Assembly (NCBI GenBank): GCA_009377505.1
Contig: WHTX01000010.1
Span: 1 to 36,620, forward strand
Reading direction: 5' to 3'
From: Acidimicrobiia bacterium
Lineage (GTDB): Bacteria > Actinomycetota > Acidimicrobiia > Acidimicrobiales > CAIXPF01
DNA length: 36,620 nucleotides
Below, piece after piece: positions 1 to 7,018 of this stretch. The notes under the pieces were generated by a model. The model had not been told where the DNA came from. It ran no database searches and was given only the letters and a program-made list of their open reading frames with translations. The position numbers and the translations under genes were made by a program. The stretch's first letter is position 1. Each line of letters begins with the position of its first letter.

Positions 1-18
1 GAACCGTGACGGTCGCGC

Positions 19-636
19 CTAACCCGCCGTGCTCCCTCCCGAGGCGCCCTCGGCGGTGGAGGGCGCGCCGTGCGCGTCGCCGGGGAAGACGTCGGTCTCC
101 GAGGGATGCCACACCGGGTGGTCGCCAGCCGTCTCGACGTTGAAGCCATAGTCGTAGGCCAGGGTGCCTCCCAGGGTGCCTCCCAGGAAGGTCAGCACGG
201 CCGCGGCCAGGCTGAGGACCAGCGCGAGCGCCGGCGTCGCCGGGTCGTCCCAGAACGCAGCCGTGCGCACGGCGATCCCGACGATGACGAGCACCGTGAC
301 CGTGATCATCGTCCAGGCGTGGGCGTTGACGGTGCGCCGCGCCTGGGTCCCCTTCTCGGTGGAGCGTTTCCAGTCCACGAAGCCGGTCAGCGCGGCGAGC
401 AAGGACACGACGGCTCCGCCGATGAGGGCGAAGGAGGCCGCCCGGTAGAAGTCCCGGGCCCAGGCCCGGTCGTCGCCCCCGGCGAAGGAGATGACGTCGA
501 AGGCGGCGGCCAGCACGTAGGCCCCCACGGGCACGTCGGTGAGGGGCGGGTGCAATGGCTTGCCGGCCCAGCCCCGCAAGCCGTTGAAGGTACGGCCTCG
601 CAGCGTGAGCGCGGGGCGGAACGAGAACCTGCGCAT
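19..636 (-). CDS. DUF2231-family integral membrane protein
   Basis: A 205-residue membrane protein. The N-terminal motif GKPLHPPLTDVPVGAY (about residues 25-40) is the signature of the DUF2231 family, whose biochemical role is unknown. Four hydrophobic segments follow, with basic loops (RSTEKGTQARR) between the second and third. The C-terminal 35 residues are a soluble Gly/Ser/Ala-rich tail. The ATG is preceded by GGAGAGGAG at ribosome-binding spacing. The gene points away from the membrane protein at 819, and the two share a symmetric promoter region at 717-763, so they are probably co-regulated. Family assignment is firm; function is unknown. Confidence 0.85.
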   Translation of the reverse strand: MRRFSFRPALTLRGRTFNGLRGWAGKPLHPPLTDVPVGAYVLAAAFDVISFAGGDDRAWARDFYRAASFALIGGAVVSLLAALTGFVDWKRSTEKGTQARRTVNAHAWTMITVTVLVIVGIAVRTAAFWDDPATPALALVLSLAAAVLTFLGGTLGGTLAYDYGFNVETAGDHPVWHPSETDVFPGDAHGAPSTAEGASGGSTAG

Positions 637-716
637 GGTGTCTCCTCTCCCCGGGGCGCTCGTCGCGGCCCACTGGGTTGGTGGCCCTCTCGCTACCGGG
701 GCCCTCGCCAGGCTCT

Positions 717-763
717 ATCAGTAACTGATCTTGACGTTACGCGGTGCGCAACAGTAACGTCAA
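717..763. promoter_or_regulatory. Symmetric divergent promoter/operator
   Basis: Two dyads lie back to back. ATCAGTAACTGAT (717-729) is a perfect 13-bp palindrome. TTGACGTTAC (731-740) and GTAACGTCAA (754-763) are perfect 10-bp inverted arms around a 13-nt centre. On each strand TTGACG followed 18 nt later by TAACGT reads as a -35/-10 pair, so the dyad itself forms two overlapping promoters facing the DUF2231 gene and the 790/819 genes. The long spacer inside a dyad suggests a MerR-type activator, but that is inference and no such gene is in the window. Confidence 0.6.
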
Positions 764-789
764 CTCAGGTTCGATTTAGAGAGGTGATC

Positions 790-819
790 ATGGCCCGGTC
801 GCCCCGGCTGACGCGCTGA
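790..819 (+). CDS. Nine-codon leader ORF (MARSPRLTR)
   Basis: ATG at 790 follows GAGAGGTGATC, the only good ribosome-binding site in the region, and opens a 9-residue ORF. Its TGA (817-819) overlaps the ATG of the membrane-protein gene as TGATG. The downstream gene has no binding site of its own, so its translation is probably coupled to this leader. Whether the peptide matters or only its translation does cannot be told. Confidence 0.45.
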   Translation: MARSPRLTR

Positions 820-1295
820 TGGACTGGCATGGTTGGGCCGTCTTCGGGCTGGTTGCCACCACTGGCCTCACGACGGTGATGATCGCCGCCCAGCTCGCCG
901 GTCGTACCCGGCTGGACCTGCCGCTGATGCTCGGGACGATCACGACGGAGGACCCGGACCGGGCCCGCGTCGCCGGGTTCGCCATCCACCTCGCCATCGG
1001 CCAGGCCTTCGCCTTCTTCTACGCCGCGGGATTCGCCGCGCTCGACCGGTCCGGCTGGTGGCTCGGCGCCGCCTTCGGCCTCGGCCACGCCGCCGTCGCC
1101 CTCACCGTGCTCGTCCCCCTGCTCCCCGATGTCCACCCGCGCATGGCGAGCGAGCGCGCCGGCTTCCTCTCGACGGCTGTCCTCGAGCCCCCGGGGCTGC
1201 TGGCGCTCAACTACGGGCGGGCGACCCCGGTGGTGACCGTCGCCGCTCATGTCGCCTACGGGGCGGCCCTCGGCCTGTTCGTGGGGAGCAGCTGA
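819..1295 (+). CDS. Small integral membrane protein, unknown function
   Basis: A 158-residue, strongly hydrophobic protein with about four predicted membrane segments (residues 6-24, 48-68, 73-95 and 134-155). I do not recognise a named family. Its start overlaps the stop of the 9-codon leader ORF (TGATG), and it has no separate Shine-Dalgarno sequence. Its stop (1293-1295) lies 2 nt before the start of the GH15 gene, so the two are almost certainly one transcript. No catalytic motif is visible. It may be an accessory or housekeeping membrane protein of the same stress or desiccation theme as its neighbours, which is speculation. Confidence 0.75.
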   Translation: MDWHGWAVFGLVATTGLTTVMIAAQLAGRTRLDLPLMLGTITTEDPDRARVAGFAIHLAIGQAFAFFYAAGFAALDRSGWWLGAAFGLGHAAVALTVLVPLLPDVHPRMASERAGFLSTAVLEPPGLLALNYGRATPVVTVAAHVAYGAALGLFVGSS

Positions 1296-1297
1296 CG

Positions 1298-3085
1298 ATG
1301 GCGCGCCCGGGGCCGCGATGGCCCATCGGCGACTACGGCATGATCGGGGACACCCGCTCGGCCGCGCTCGTGGCGCCCGACGGCTCCATCGACTGGTGGT
1401 GCGCCCCACGTTTCGACGACCCGCCCCTCTTCGGTCGGCTGGTCGGCGGCGACGAGGCCGGCTGCTTCTCCGTCGGGCCCGACGAGGTCGCCCGGGTGGT
1501 GGGCCGCGCCTACCGGCCCGACACCGTGACCTTGACCACGACCTGGGCGGTCGAGGGCGGCGAGCCCGAGCTGGCCGACGGCCTGGTCGCCGAGGTCGCA
1601 GGCCGGTTCCTGCCTGGCACGGTGCTCGCCCGCCGGCTCACGGCCCGGGGACGCGCCGTACGAGCCAGGCTCCACCTCGCTCCGCGCTTCGGCTACGACC
1701 GCCGCCCTGCCCGGCGCATCGTCCAGCGGGCGGGCGCGCTGGTGTGCGAACGCGGCGAGCGCGCCATCGCCGTCACCTCCGACGGCCCCACGGTGCAGGT
1801 CGACCGCCCCGTCGCCTTCGAGGTGCACCCGGGCGAGCCGGTGACGATCGCCCTCACCGCGGCCCGCCGCAGCGCGCTCATCGTCGTCCCCCCCGCCGTC
1901 GCCGCGGCCGAGCTGTCCCGCGACGAGGCGCGCTGGCGCAGCTGGGCCGCGGGCATCGAGGTCGCCGAGCACCGCGACGCGGTGCGCCGCAGCCTCACCA
2001 CGCTGAAGCTGCTCACCTACTCACCGTCCGGGGCGCCGGTCGCCGCGCCCACGACCTCCCTGCCGGAACGGATCGGCGGCGAGCGCAACTGGGACTACCG
2101 CTACGCGTGGCCCCGCGACGCCAGCATCGGCATCGCCGCCTTCCTCGCCGCGGGCAAGCCCCAGGAGGCCCGCGGCTTCCTCGCCTGGCTCCTCCACGCC
2201 AGTCGTCTCTCCCGGCCCCGCTTGCCCGTCCTCTTCACCCTCGACGGGCGCCCAGGGCCCGGCGAACGGGAGCTCGACGGCTGGCCGGGCTACGCCGACA
2301 GCCGCCCGGTCCGGGTGGGCAACGGCGCAGCCCGCCAGCACCAGCTCGACGGCTACGGCTGGGTCCTCGACGCTGCCTGGCTCCTCACCGATGCCGGCCA
2401 CCGGCTGTACGGCGAGACCTGGAGGGCCGCCGCCGCCATGGCCGACGAGGTCGCCGCCACCTGGGCCGAGCCCGACGCGGGGATCTGGGAGGTGCGGGGC
2501 CAGCCTGCGCACCACGTGCACTCCAAGCTCATGGCCTGGCTGGCGCTCGACCGCGCCGTCCGCATCGCCGCCGCTCGCGGCGACCGCCGCCGGCGCCGCC
2601 TCCGGTGGGCCAGCGCCCGCGGCGCCCTCGCCCGGGACATCCGCAGCCGGGGCTACGACGGCGCACAGGGCGCCTACACCGCCACCTACGGCTCGGCCGG
2701 CCTCGACGCCGCCCTGCTGGTCCTGCCCGTGCTCGACTTCGAACCGGCGACCGGCCACCGCGTGGTCGGCACCGTCGACGCCATCCGCCGCCAGCTCAGC
2801 GCCGGGGGGCCGCTGCTCTACCGCTACCGACCCGGCACCGACGGGCTCCAAGGGGGCGAGGGCGCGTTCCTGCCCTGCTCGTTCTGGCTGGTGCAGGCCT
2901 TGGCCCGCACCGGCCGCCCCGACGAGGCCCGCGAGCTGCTCGACGAGCTCCTCCCCCTCGGCGGCCCGCTCGGCCTCTATGGCGAGGAGATGGGCCCCGA
3001 CACCGGTGAGCACCTCGGCAACTATCCCCAGTGCCTCACCCACGCCGCCCTCGTCCAAGCGGTCTTCGCCCTAGGTGGCGCCTGA
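1298..3085 (+). CDS. Glycoside hydrolase family 15 (glucoamylase/trehalase-type)
   Basis: A 595-residue protein, the usual length for actinobacterial GH15 enzymes, which release glucose from alpha-glucans or trehalose by inversion. The N-terminus (IGDYGMIGDTRSAALVAPDG) and the substrate-site motif NWDYRYAWPRDA (from about residue 264) are family hallmarks. The late motif GEEMGPDTGEHLGNYPQ (around residue 563) carries the expected catalytic Glu. No signal peptide is seen, so it is probably cytoplasmic and acts on trehalose or storage glucan. I chose ATG 1298, 2 nt after the preceding stop; the open frame continues upstream only as an antisense-like shadow of the membrane gene. Trehalase versus glucoamylase cannot be decided from sequence alone. 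Confidence 0.92.
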   Translation: MARPGPRWPIGDYGMIGDTRSAALVAPDGSIDWWCAPRFDDPPLFGRLVGGDEAGCFSVGPDEVARVVGRAYRPDTVTLTTTWAVEGGEPELADGLVAEVAGRFLPGTVLARRLTARGRAVRARLHLAPRFGYDRRPARRIVQRAGALVCERGERAIAVTSDGPTVQVDRPVAFEVHPGEPVTIALTAARRSALIVVPPAVAAAELSRDEARWRSWAAGIEVAEHRDAVRRSLTTLKLLTYSPSGAPVAAPTTSLPERIGGERNWDYRYAWPRDASIGIAAFLAAGKPQEARGFLAWLLHASRLSRPRLPVLFTLDGRPGPGERELDGWPGYADSRPVRVGNGAARQHQLDGYGWVLDAAWLLTDAGHRLYGETWRAAAAMADEVAATWAEPDAGIWEVRGQPAHHVHSKLMAWLALDRAVRIAAARGDRRRRRLRWASARGALARDIRSRGYDGAQGAYTATYGSAGLDAALLVLPVLDFEPATGHRVVGTVDAIRRQLSAGGPLLYRYRPGTDGLQGGEGAFLPCSFWLVQALARTGRPDEARELLDELLPLGGPLGLYGEEMGPDTGEHLGNYPQCLTHAALVQAVFALGGA

Positions 3086-3097
3086 TGGGCTCCGTGC

Positions 3098-3137
3098 GGT
3101 CCGGCGGTCCGGCGGTCCGGCGGTCCGGCGGTGTGGC
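3098..3137. repeat. 8-bp tandem repeat (GGTCCGGC)x4 plus a degenerate unit
   Basis: Four exact head-to-tail copies of GGTCCGGC run from 3098 to 3129, followed by GGTGTGGC. They sit 12 bp after the GH15 stop and before the pyruvate dehydrogenase fragment. This is a simple-sequence tract, probably slippage-prone, in otherwise non-coding DNA. Confidence 0.85.
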
Positions 3138-3175
3138 GGCGTGTCGGCGCGGCGGCGCCCGACGGCCGGCCACGG

Positions 3176-3403
3176 TCAGGCGTCGCGCGGGTCGATGGCG
3201 TCGGCGTCGACGCCGTAGCGGTTCCAGCGCTCGACGCCGAGGGCGTCGTTGCGGAGCTGCTGGTAGCTGGTCGCGCTCCACACGTCGGCGCTGAAGTCGT
3301 GCTCGTCGGCCAGGAGGCGCTGCGCCTCGAGGGCGGCCACCATGGCTGTGCCGCTGGCGAGAGCTGGGCCTGATGGGCGCGTTCGCAGCAGTGGAATTCG
3401 CAT
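3176..3403 (-). pseudogene. aceE: Stranded C-terminal fragment of pyruvate dehydrogenase E1 (AceE-type)
   Basis: Only 75 codons are open, but residues from about 15 to 57 (ASGTAMVAALEAQ..., then SADVWSATSYQQL and DALGVERWNR) match the C-terminal transketolase-like domain of homodimeric pyruvate dehydrogenase E1. The family's remaining 800-odd N-terminal residues and its last 50-70 residues are absent. Upstream DNA (3404-3460) does not encode more of the domain in any frame I read. The normal PYVT-type continuation after ERWNR is replaced by an unrelated 13-residue tail. It cannot be a working E1. It is best seen as a rearrangement or transfer scar at the edge of the catabolic cluster. Confidence 0.65.
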
Positions 3404-3445
3404 CCCAACTCCGCTTCTCTAGGTTGGGAGGTGGGACAGCGGAGT
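3404..3445. terminator. Alternative stem-loops downstream of the deaminase gene
   Basis: CCCAAC (3404-3409) pairs with GTTGGG (3423-3428), and ACTCCGCT (3408-3415) pairs with AGCGGAGT (3438-3445). The two stems overlap and exclude each other. They lie 16 nt beyond the stop of the minus-strand operon, where a terminator is expected, but there is no U-run. Confidence 0.35.
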
Positions 3446-3460
3446 CGCGAGCTGGCGTGC

Positions 3461-4888
3461 CTACAGGTCCCCTTGCATGCGAGCAGCGACCGCACGGTGC
3501 CGCCGCAGCACGTCCTCGACGCCGGGCGCCGCCAGCTCGCCACCCTCGACGAGGGGGCGGCCGGCGACCACGGTGTGGTGGGCGGCGACCGGGCCACAGC
3601 GCAGCCAGGCCTCGACGGGGTCGGTGACCGCCCCGGCGAACTGGACGCCGTCGAGCTTCCAGGCGACGAGGTCGGCGGCCGACCCCGGCGCGAGGACGCC
3701 CAGCTCGCCGAGCCGGCCCAGGCAGGCCGCCGACCCGCGGGTGCCGAGCTCCAGCGCGTCGCGAGCCGAGAACGCCGTCGGCCCGCCCCGCTGGCGGGCG
3801 AGGAGCAGGGCGCCGCGCGCCTCGAGCCACAGCGACGCGGCGTCGTTGGAGGCCGAGCCGTCACAGCCGAGGCCGACGGGCACGCCGGCCGCCCGGAAGT
3901 CGCTGACCGGGGCGATCCCGCCGCCGCCGATGAGCATGTTCGAGCCGGGGCAGTGGGCGACGCCCGTCCCCCACGCCCCCATCCGGGCGACCTCGGCCGA
4001 GCTGGGGTAGATGCAGTGCGCCACCCAGGCGCGGTCGGTGCCCCAGCCGACGTCCTCGAAGTGCTCGATGGGCCGACAGCCGTAGGCCCCGAGGCAGTAG
4101 GCGTCCTCGTCGGGGTCCTCGGCCAGGTGGGTGTGCAGCCGCACGTCGAGGCGCTCGGCCAGCTCGGCCGTGCGCCGCATGAGCTCGGCGGTGACCGAGA
4201 ACGGCGAGCAAGGCGCCAGGGCCACCCGCACCATGGCGCCCGCCGACGGGTCGTGGTGCCTGGCCACCGCCTCCTCGCTGGCGGCGAGGATCGTGTCGTC
4301 GTCCTGGCACACCGAGTCAGGCGGCAGGCCGCCGTCCTTCTGCGAGAGCGACATCGAGCCCCGCGTCGGGTGGAAGCGGAAGCCGAGCTCGCGGGCGGCG
4401 GTGATCTCGGCCGACAGCAGGTCGCCACCGCCGGCGGGGTGGACGTAGAGGTGGTCGGTGGAGGTCGTGCACCCGCCCAGCGCCAGCTCGGCCAGGCCCA
4501 CCCACGCCGACAGGTACGACGCCTCCTCGTCGAGCAGCGCCCAGCGCGGGTACAGGGCGGTGAGCCAGTCGAACAGCGAGCTGCTCGCCGCCGGCCGGTG
4601 GGCGCGGGTCAGGTTCTGGTAGATGTGGTGATGGGTGTTGACCAGGCCCGGCGTCACCAGGCAGTTGCTGGCAGACAGCACCCGTGCCGCCGCCGGTGGC
4701 TCCTCTGTGGCGCCCCCGACGGCGGTGACGAAGCCGTCTCGGCACGCGACCCAGCCACCTTGCAGCTCCCGGCGGTCCTCGTCCATGGTGACGACCAGCT
4801 CGGCGCCGGACACGACCAGGTCGACGGGCGCCGGCTCGGCGGTGCTCATGCGCCCCTCCGCTGCGCGGCGGTCCTCCGATGCGCTCAT
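3461..4888 (-). CDS. 8-oxoguanine deaminase-type amidohydrolase
   Basis: A 475-residue metal-dependent amidohydrolase of the family that deaminates 8-oxoguanine to urate, related to AtzB/TrzN-like deaminases. Visible signatures are TPGLVNTHHHIYQ (metal His 86 and 88), FHPTRGSMSLSQKDGGLP, ALAPCSPFSV, HTHLAED, and GLGCDGSASND with the metal Asp. ATG 4888 overlaps the TGA of the micro-ORF at 4885-4914 and is likely reached by coupling. ATG 4849 (MSTAEP) has a better Shine-Dalgarno (GGAGGGG) and may be the ancestral start, giving 462 residues. It is the last gene of the minus-strand operon. Its product, urate, is what the rest of the cluster appears suited to handle. Substrate is inferred from family; guanine or a related ring amine is possible. 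Confidence 0.85.
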   Translation of the reverse strand: MSASEDRRAAEGRMSTAEPAPVDLVVSGAELVVTMDEDRRELQGGWVACRDGFVTAVGGATEEPPAAARVLSASNCLVTPGLVNTHHHIYQNLTRAHRPAASSSLFDWLTALYPRWALLDEEASYLSAWVGLAELALGGCTTSTDHLYVHPAGGGDLLSAEITAARELGFRFHPTRGSMSLSQKDGGLPPDSVCQDDDTILAASEEAVARHHDPSAGAMVRVALAPCSPFSVTAELMRRTAELAERLDVRLHTHLAEDPDEDAYCLGAYGCRPIEHFEDVGWGTDRAWVAHCIYPSSAEVARMGAWGTGVAHCPGSNMLIGGGGIAPVSDFRAAGVPVGLGCDGSASNDAASLWLEARGALLLARQRGGPTAFSARDALELGTRGSAACLGRLGELGVLAPGSAADLVAWKLDGVQFAGAVTDPVEAWLRCGPVAAHHTVVAGRPLVEGGELAAPGVEDVLRRHRAVAARMQGDL

Positions 4889-4914
4889 GGGCTTCGGTCC
4901 TCGCTGGTGCTCAT
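4885..4914 (-). CDS. Nine-codon linker micro-ORF
   Basis: ATG 4914 overlaps the stop of the ammonia-lyase gene (ATGA), and its own TGA overlaps ATG 4888 of the deaminase (ATGA again). It encodes MSTSEDRSP, very like the deaminase N-terminus MSASEDRR. The segment looks like a duplicated start-plus-Shine-Dalgarno unit (ATGAGC...GAGGACCG) that keeps ribosomes moving from one gene to the next. Confidence 0.5.
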   Translation of the reverse strand: MSTSEDRSP

Positions 4915-6017
4915 GTCCCCACGATCTCGGCGTAGAGGCGGGGGTCGGTGGCCCCCTCGGTCGACAGCACCAGCACCGTGGCGTCGGGCGCCAACCCGAG
5001 CGCCTCGCCGCCGAAGGCGAGCAGCGCTCCCGCCGCCGCCGCGCCGGTCTCGCCCGACACGGTCCCTTCGGCGGCGAGCGCCCGCATGCCCGCCTCGGCG
5101 TGCTCGTCGTCGATGGCGGTGAAGAGGTTGAAGCCGCCCGACAGCCACGGCCAGGCCACCGGTGACGGCCGGCCGCAGTTCAGCCCGGCCATGATGGACG
5201 TGTGCGGGCCGGGCACCTCGACGATGCCCCCCGCCTCGATCGAAGCGAGGGCGCAATGGGCACCGTCGGGCTCGACGCCGATGAGGCGCACCTCGCGGCC
5301 CCGGCAGCGGAACCACTGGGCGACCGCTGCGGCCAGGGCGCCCACGCCGATGGGCACGAGCACGGTGTCGACCCCACCCCCGACCGCGTCCTCGACCCCA
5401 GCGTCGATCGCCTCCTCGACCTCGTCGAGGATGGTGGCGTAACCCTCGATCACGTAGCCGGGGATGGTCTCGTAGCCGGGCCACGAGGTGTCGGACACGA
5501 CGATGCCGCCCGCGCCCGCCGTGGCCGCGACGGCGACGGCGTCGTCGTAGTCGCCGGCGACGACCTGGCAGGAGGCGCCCTCGCCCTCGATCGCCTCGAT
5601 GCGGGCGGGGCTCGTCCCCGCCGGCACGAAGATGTGGGCGGCCAGGCCGAGCCGGCGCGCCACGTGGGCGACGGCCCGGCCGTGGTTGCCGTCGGTGGCG
5701 GTGGTGAGCACGAGCCCGCGGCCCGCGAGCCGCGCCGCCAGCGCGTCGAAGGACAGGCCGAGCGGCACGCCAAGGTGGTCGAGCAGGGCCCGGTACACGG
5801 CCCACGAGGCGCCGAGGACCTTGAAGGCCGGCAGCCCGAGGCGGTCGGCCTCGTCCTTGACGAGCACCCGGCCCACCCCGGCCCGGGCGGCGATCCTCGG
5901 CGCCTCCCGCAGGGGGGTGGGGGCGTAGCCCGGGAGCTGGCGGTGGAAGTCACGCACGCCGGAAGGGCCCGGGCACGGGGGCAGCACGCCGCGCCCGCTG
6001 TTGGCCACGAGCCTCAC
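4911..6017 (-). CDS. dpaL: Diaminopropionate ammonia-lyase
   Basis: A 368-residue PLP enzyme of fold type II. It splits 2,3-diaminopropionate to pyruvate and two ammonia (E. coli DpaL, formerly YgeX). Signatures: [20 protein letters not shown] with the PLP lysine at about residue 66, [12 protein letters not shown] for the phosphate/substrate loop, and the Gly-rich [12 protein letters not shown]. It is slightly shorter than the usual 390-400 residues, at the N-terminus. The GTG start at 6017 overlaps the upstream TGA as GTGA; the frame upstream is only a shadow of the LLM gene. Downstream it is coupled through a micro-ORF to the deaminase. In the urate-type cluster this enzyme finishes the pathway, giving pyruvate. 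Confidence 0.9.
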   Translation of the reverse strand: MRLVANSGRGVLPPCPGPSGVRDFHRQLPGYAPTPLREAPRIAARAGVGRVLVKDEADRLGLPAFKVLGASWAVYRALLDHLGVPLGLSFDALAARLAGRGLVLTTATDGNHGRAVAHVARRLGLAAHIFVPAGTSPARIEAIEGEGASCQVVAGDYDDAVAVAATAGAGGIVVSDTSWPGYETIPGYVIEGYATILDEVEEAIDAGVEDAVGGGVDTVLVPIGVGALAAAVAQWFRCRGREVRLIGVEPDGAHCALASIEAGGIVEVPGPHTSIMAGLNCGRPSPVAWPWLSGGFNLFTAIDDEHAEAGMRALAAEGTVSGETGAAAAGALLAFGGEALGLAPDATVLVLSTEGATDPRLYAEIVGT

Positions 6018-7015
6018 GGCTGCCAGCCCCCGAAGGCGCCGATCGTCGCCTCGACGTCGCCGAGGGGGTAGAGCACGGCGCAGGTGGCGCCGGTGGCCAG
6101 GTACTCGGCGACCTTGGCCTTGCACTCCTGCTCGGTGCCGGCGGCGCACACGAGCTGCACGGCCTCGTCGGGCACCAGGGCGGACGCCGCGACGACCTGC
6201 TCGTGGGTCGCGGGCCACGTCAGCACCTCGTGAATGCGCTCCAGCAGGTCGCCGCCCACGCCCGACGCCTTCATGATGTGGGGCTGCTGGGCGAGGTACT
6301 GGGTGACGAGCAGGCGGGCGGCGTCGAGCGCCACCCGGCGGTCCTCGTGCAGCGAGCACACGACGAGCTGGGGCCGGTCGAGGTCCTCGACCCGGCGGCC
6401 CGCCCGTGACGCGCCGTGCTCGAGGTGGCTCATGGCCTCGACGTTGTACATCGGGGACACGAGGTAGTTCAGCAGGGCCCCGTCGGCGATCTCGCCCGTG
6501 AGCGCCATCATCTGCATGCCCGTGGCCCCGATGTAGATGGGCACGTCCTTGGGCCGGCGCTCCTGGTGCACGTAGTCGAGCTCGACGTCCTCGAGGTGCA
6601 CGAACTCGCCCTGGTAGGTCACCCGCTCGCCGGCCAGCAGCGCCCGCACCGACTCGACGGTCTCGCGCATGGCCCGCAGCGGGCGACGGCGGTCGATGCC
6701 GACCCGGGCCGCCAGGGGGTCCCACCAGGCGCCTATGCCGAGGGCGATGCGACCGGGCGCGAGGTCGTCGAGGGTCGAGAACGTCGACGCCAGCAGCGCC
6801 GGGTTGCGGGTCCAGTTGTTCACCACGCCCGAGCCCACCCGGATCCGCTCGGTCACGGCGGCGAACGCCGCCATCGGCACCGTCGCCTCCCGCACCAGGC
6901 GGCTCTCGGCCTGCCACACCGCCTCGAACCCCGCCGCCTCCGCGGCCCGGGCGTAGCGCATCCCGTCGCGGATCGGGTGGGCGTCCTGCAGGTAGAGCGC
7001 GACCCGGGCCGGCAC
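6014..7015 (-). CDS. LLM-class F420-type flavin oxidoreductase
   Basis: A 333-residue luciferase-like monooxygenase-fold protein (TIM barrel). Family features include the N-terminal [20 protein letters not shown], the central [42 protein letters not shown], and [21 protein letters not shown]. Actinobacterial members usually use cofactor F420 for hydride transfer, and some use FMN; the exact substrate is not readable. The GTG start at 7015 lies 3 nt after the aminohydrolase stop and behind GGGAGG. The stop overlaps the next gene's start. Tight coupling between the aminohydrolase and the ammonia-lyase implies a redox step on a purine-derived intermediate. That step is my inference. Confidence 0.85.
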   Translation of the reverse strand: MPARVALYLQDAHPIRDGMRYARAAEAAGFEAVWQAESRLVREATVPMAAFAAVTERIRVGSGVVNNWTRNPALLASTFSTLDDLAPGRIALGIGAWWDPLAARVGIDRRRPLRAMRETVESVRALLAGERVTYQGEFVHLEDVELDYVHQERRPKDVPIYIGATGMQMMALTGEIADGALLNYLVSPMYNVEAMSHLEHGASRAGRRVEDLDRPQLVVCSLHEDRRVALDAARLLVTQYLAQQPHIMKASGVGGDLLERIHEVLTWPATHEQVVAASALVPDEAVQLVCAAGTEQECKAKVAEYLATGATCAVLYPLGDVEATIGAFGGWQP

Positions 7016-7018
7016 CCC

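Noticed and set aside
833-1297. N-terminal extension of the GH15 gene back to 833
   Set aside because: The extension is Arg/Pro-rich shadow coding over the membrane gene; family homology starts right after ATG 1298.
3461-4848. Cytosine or S-adenosylhomocysteine deaminase identity for the amidohydrolase
   Set aside because: The blocks FHPTRGSMSLSQKDGG and GLGCDGSASND match the 8-oxoguanine deaminase group more closely.
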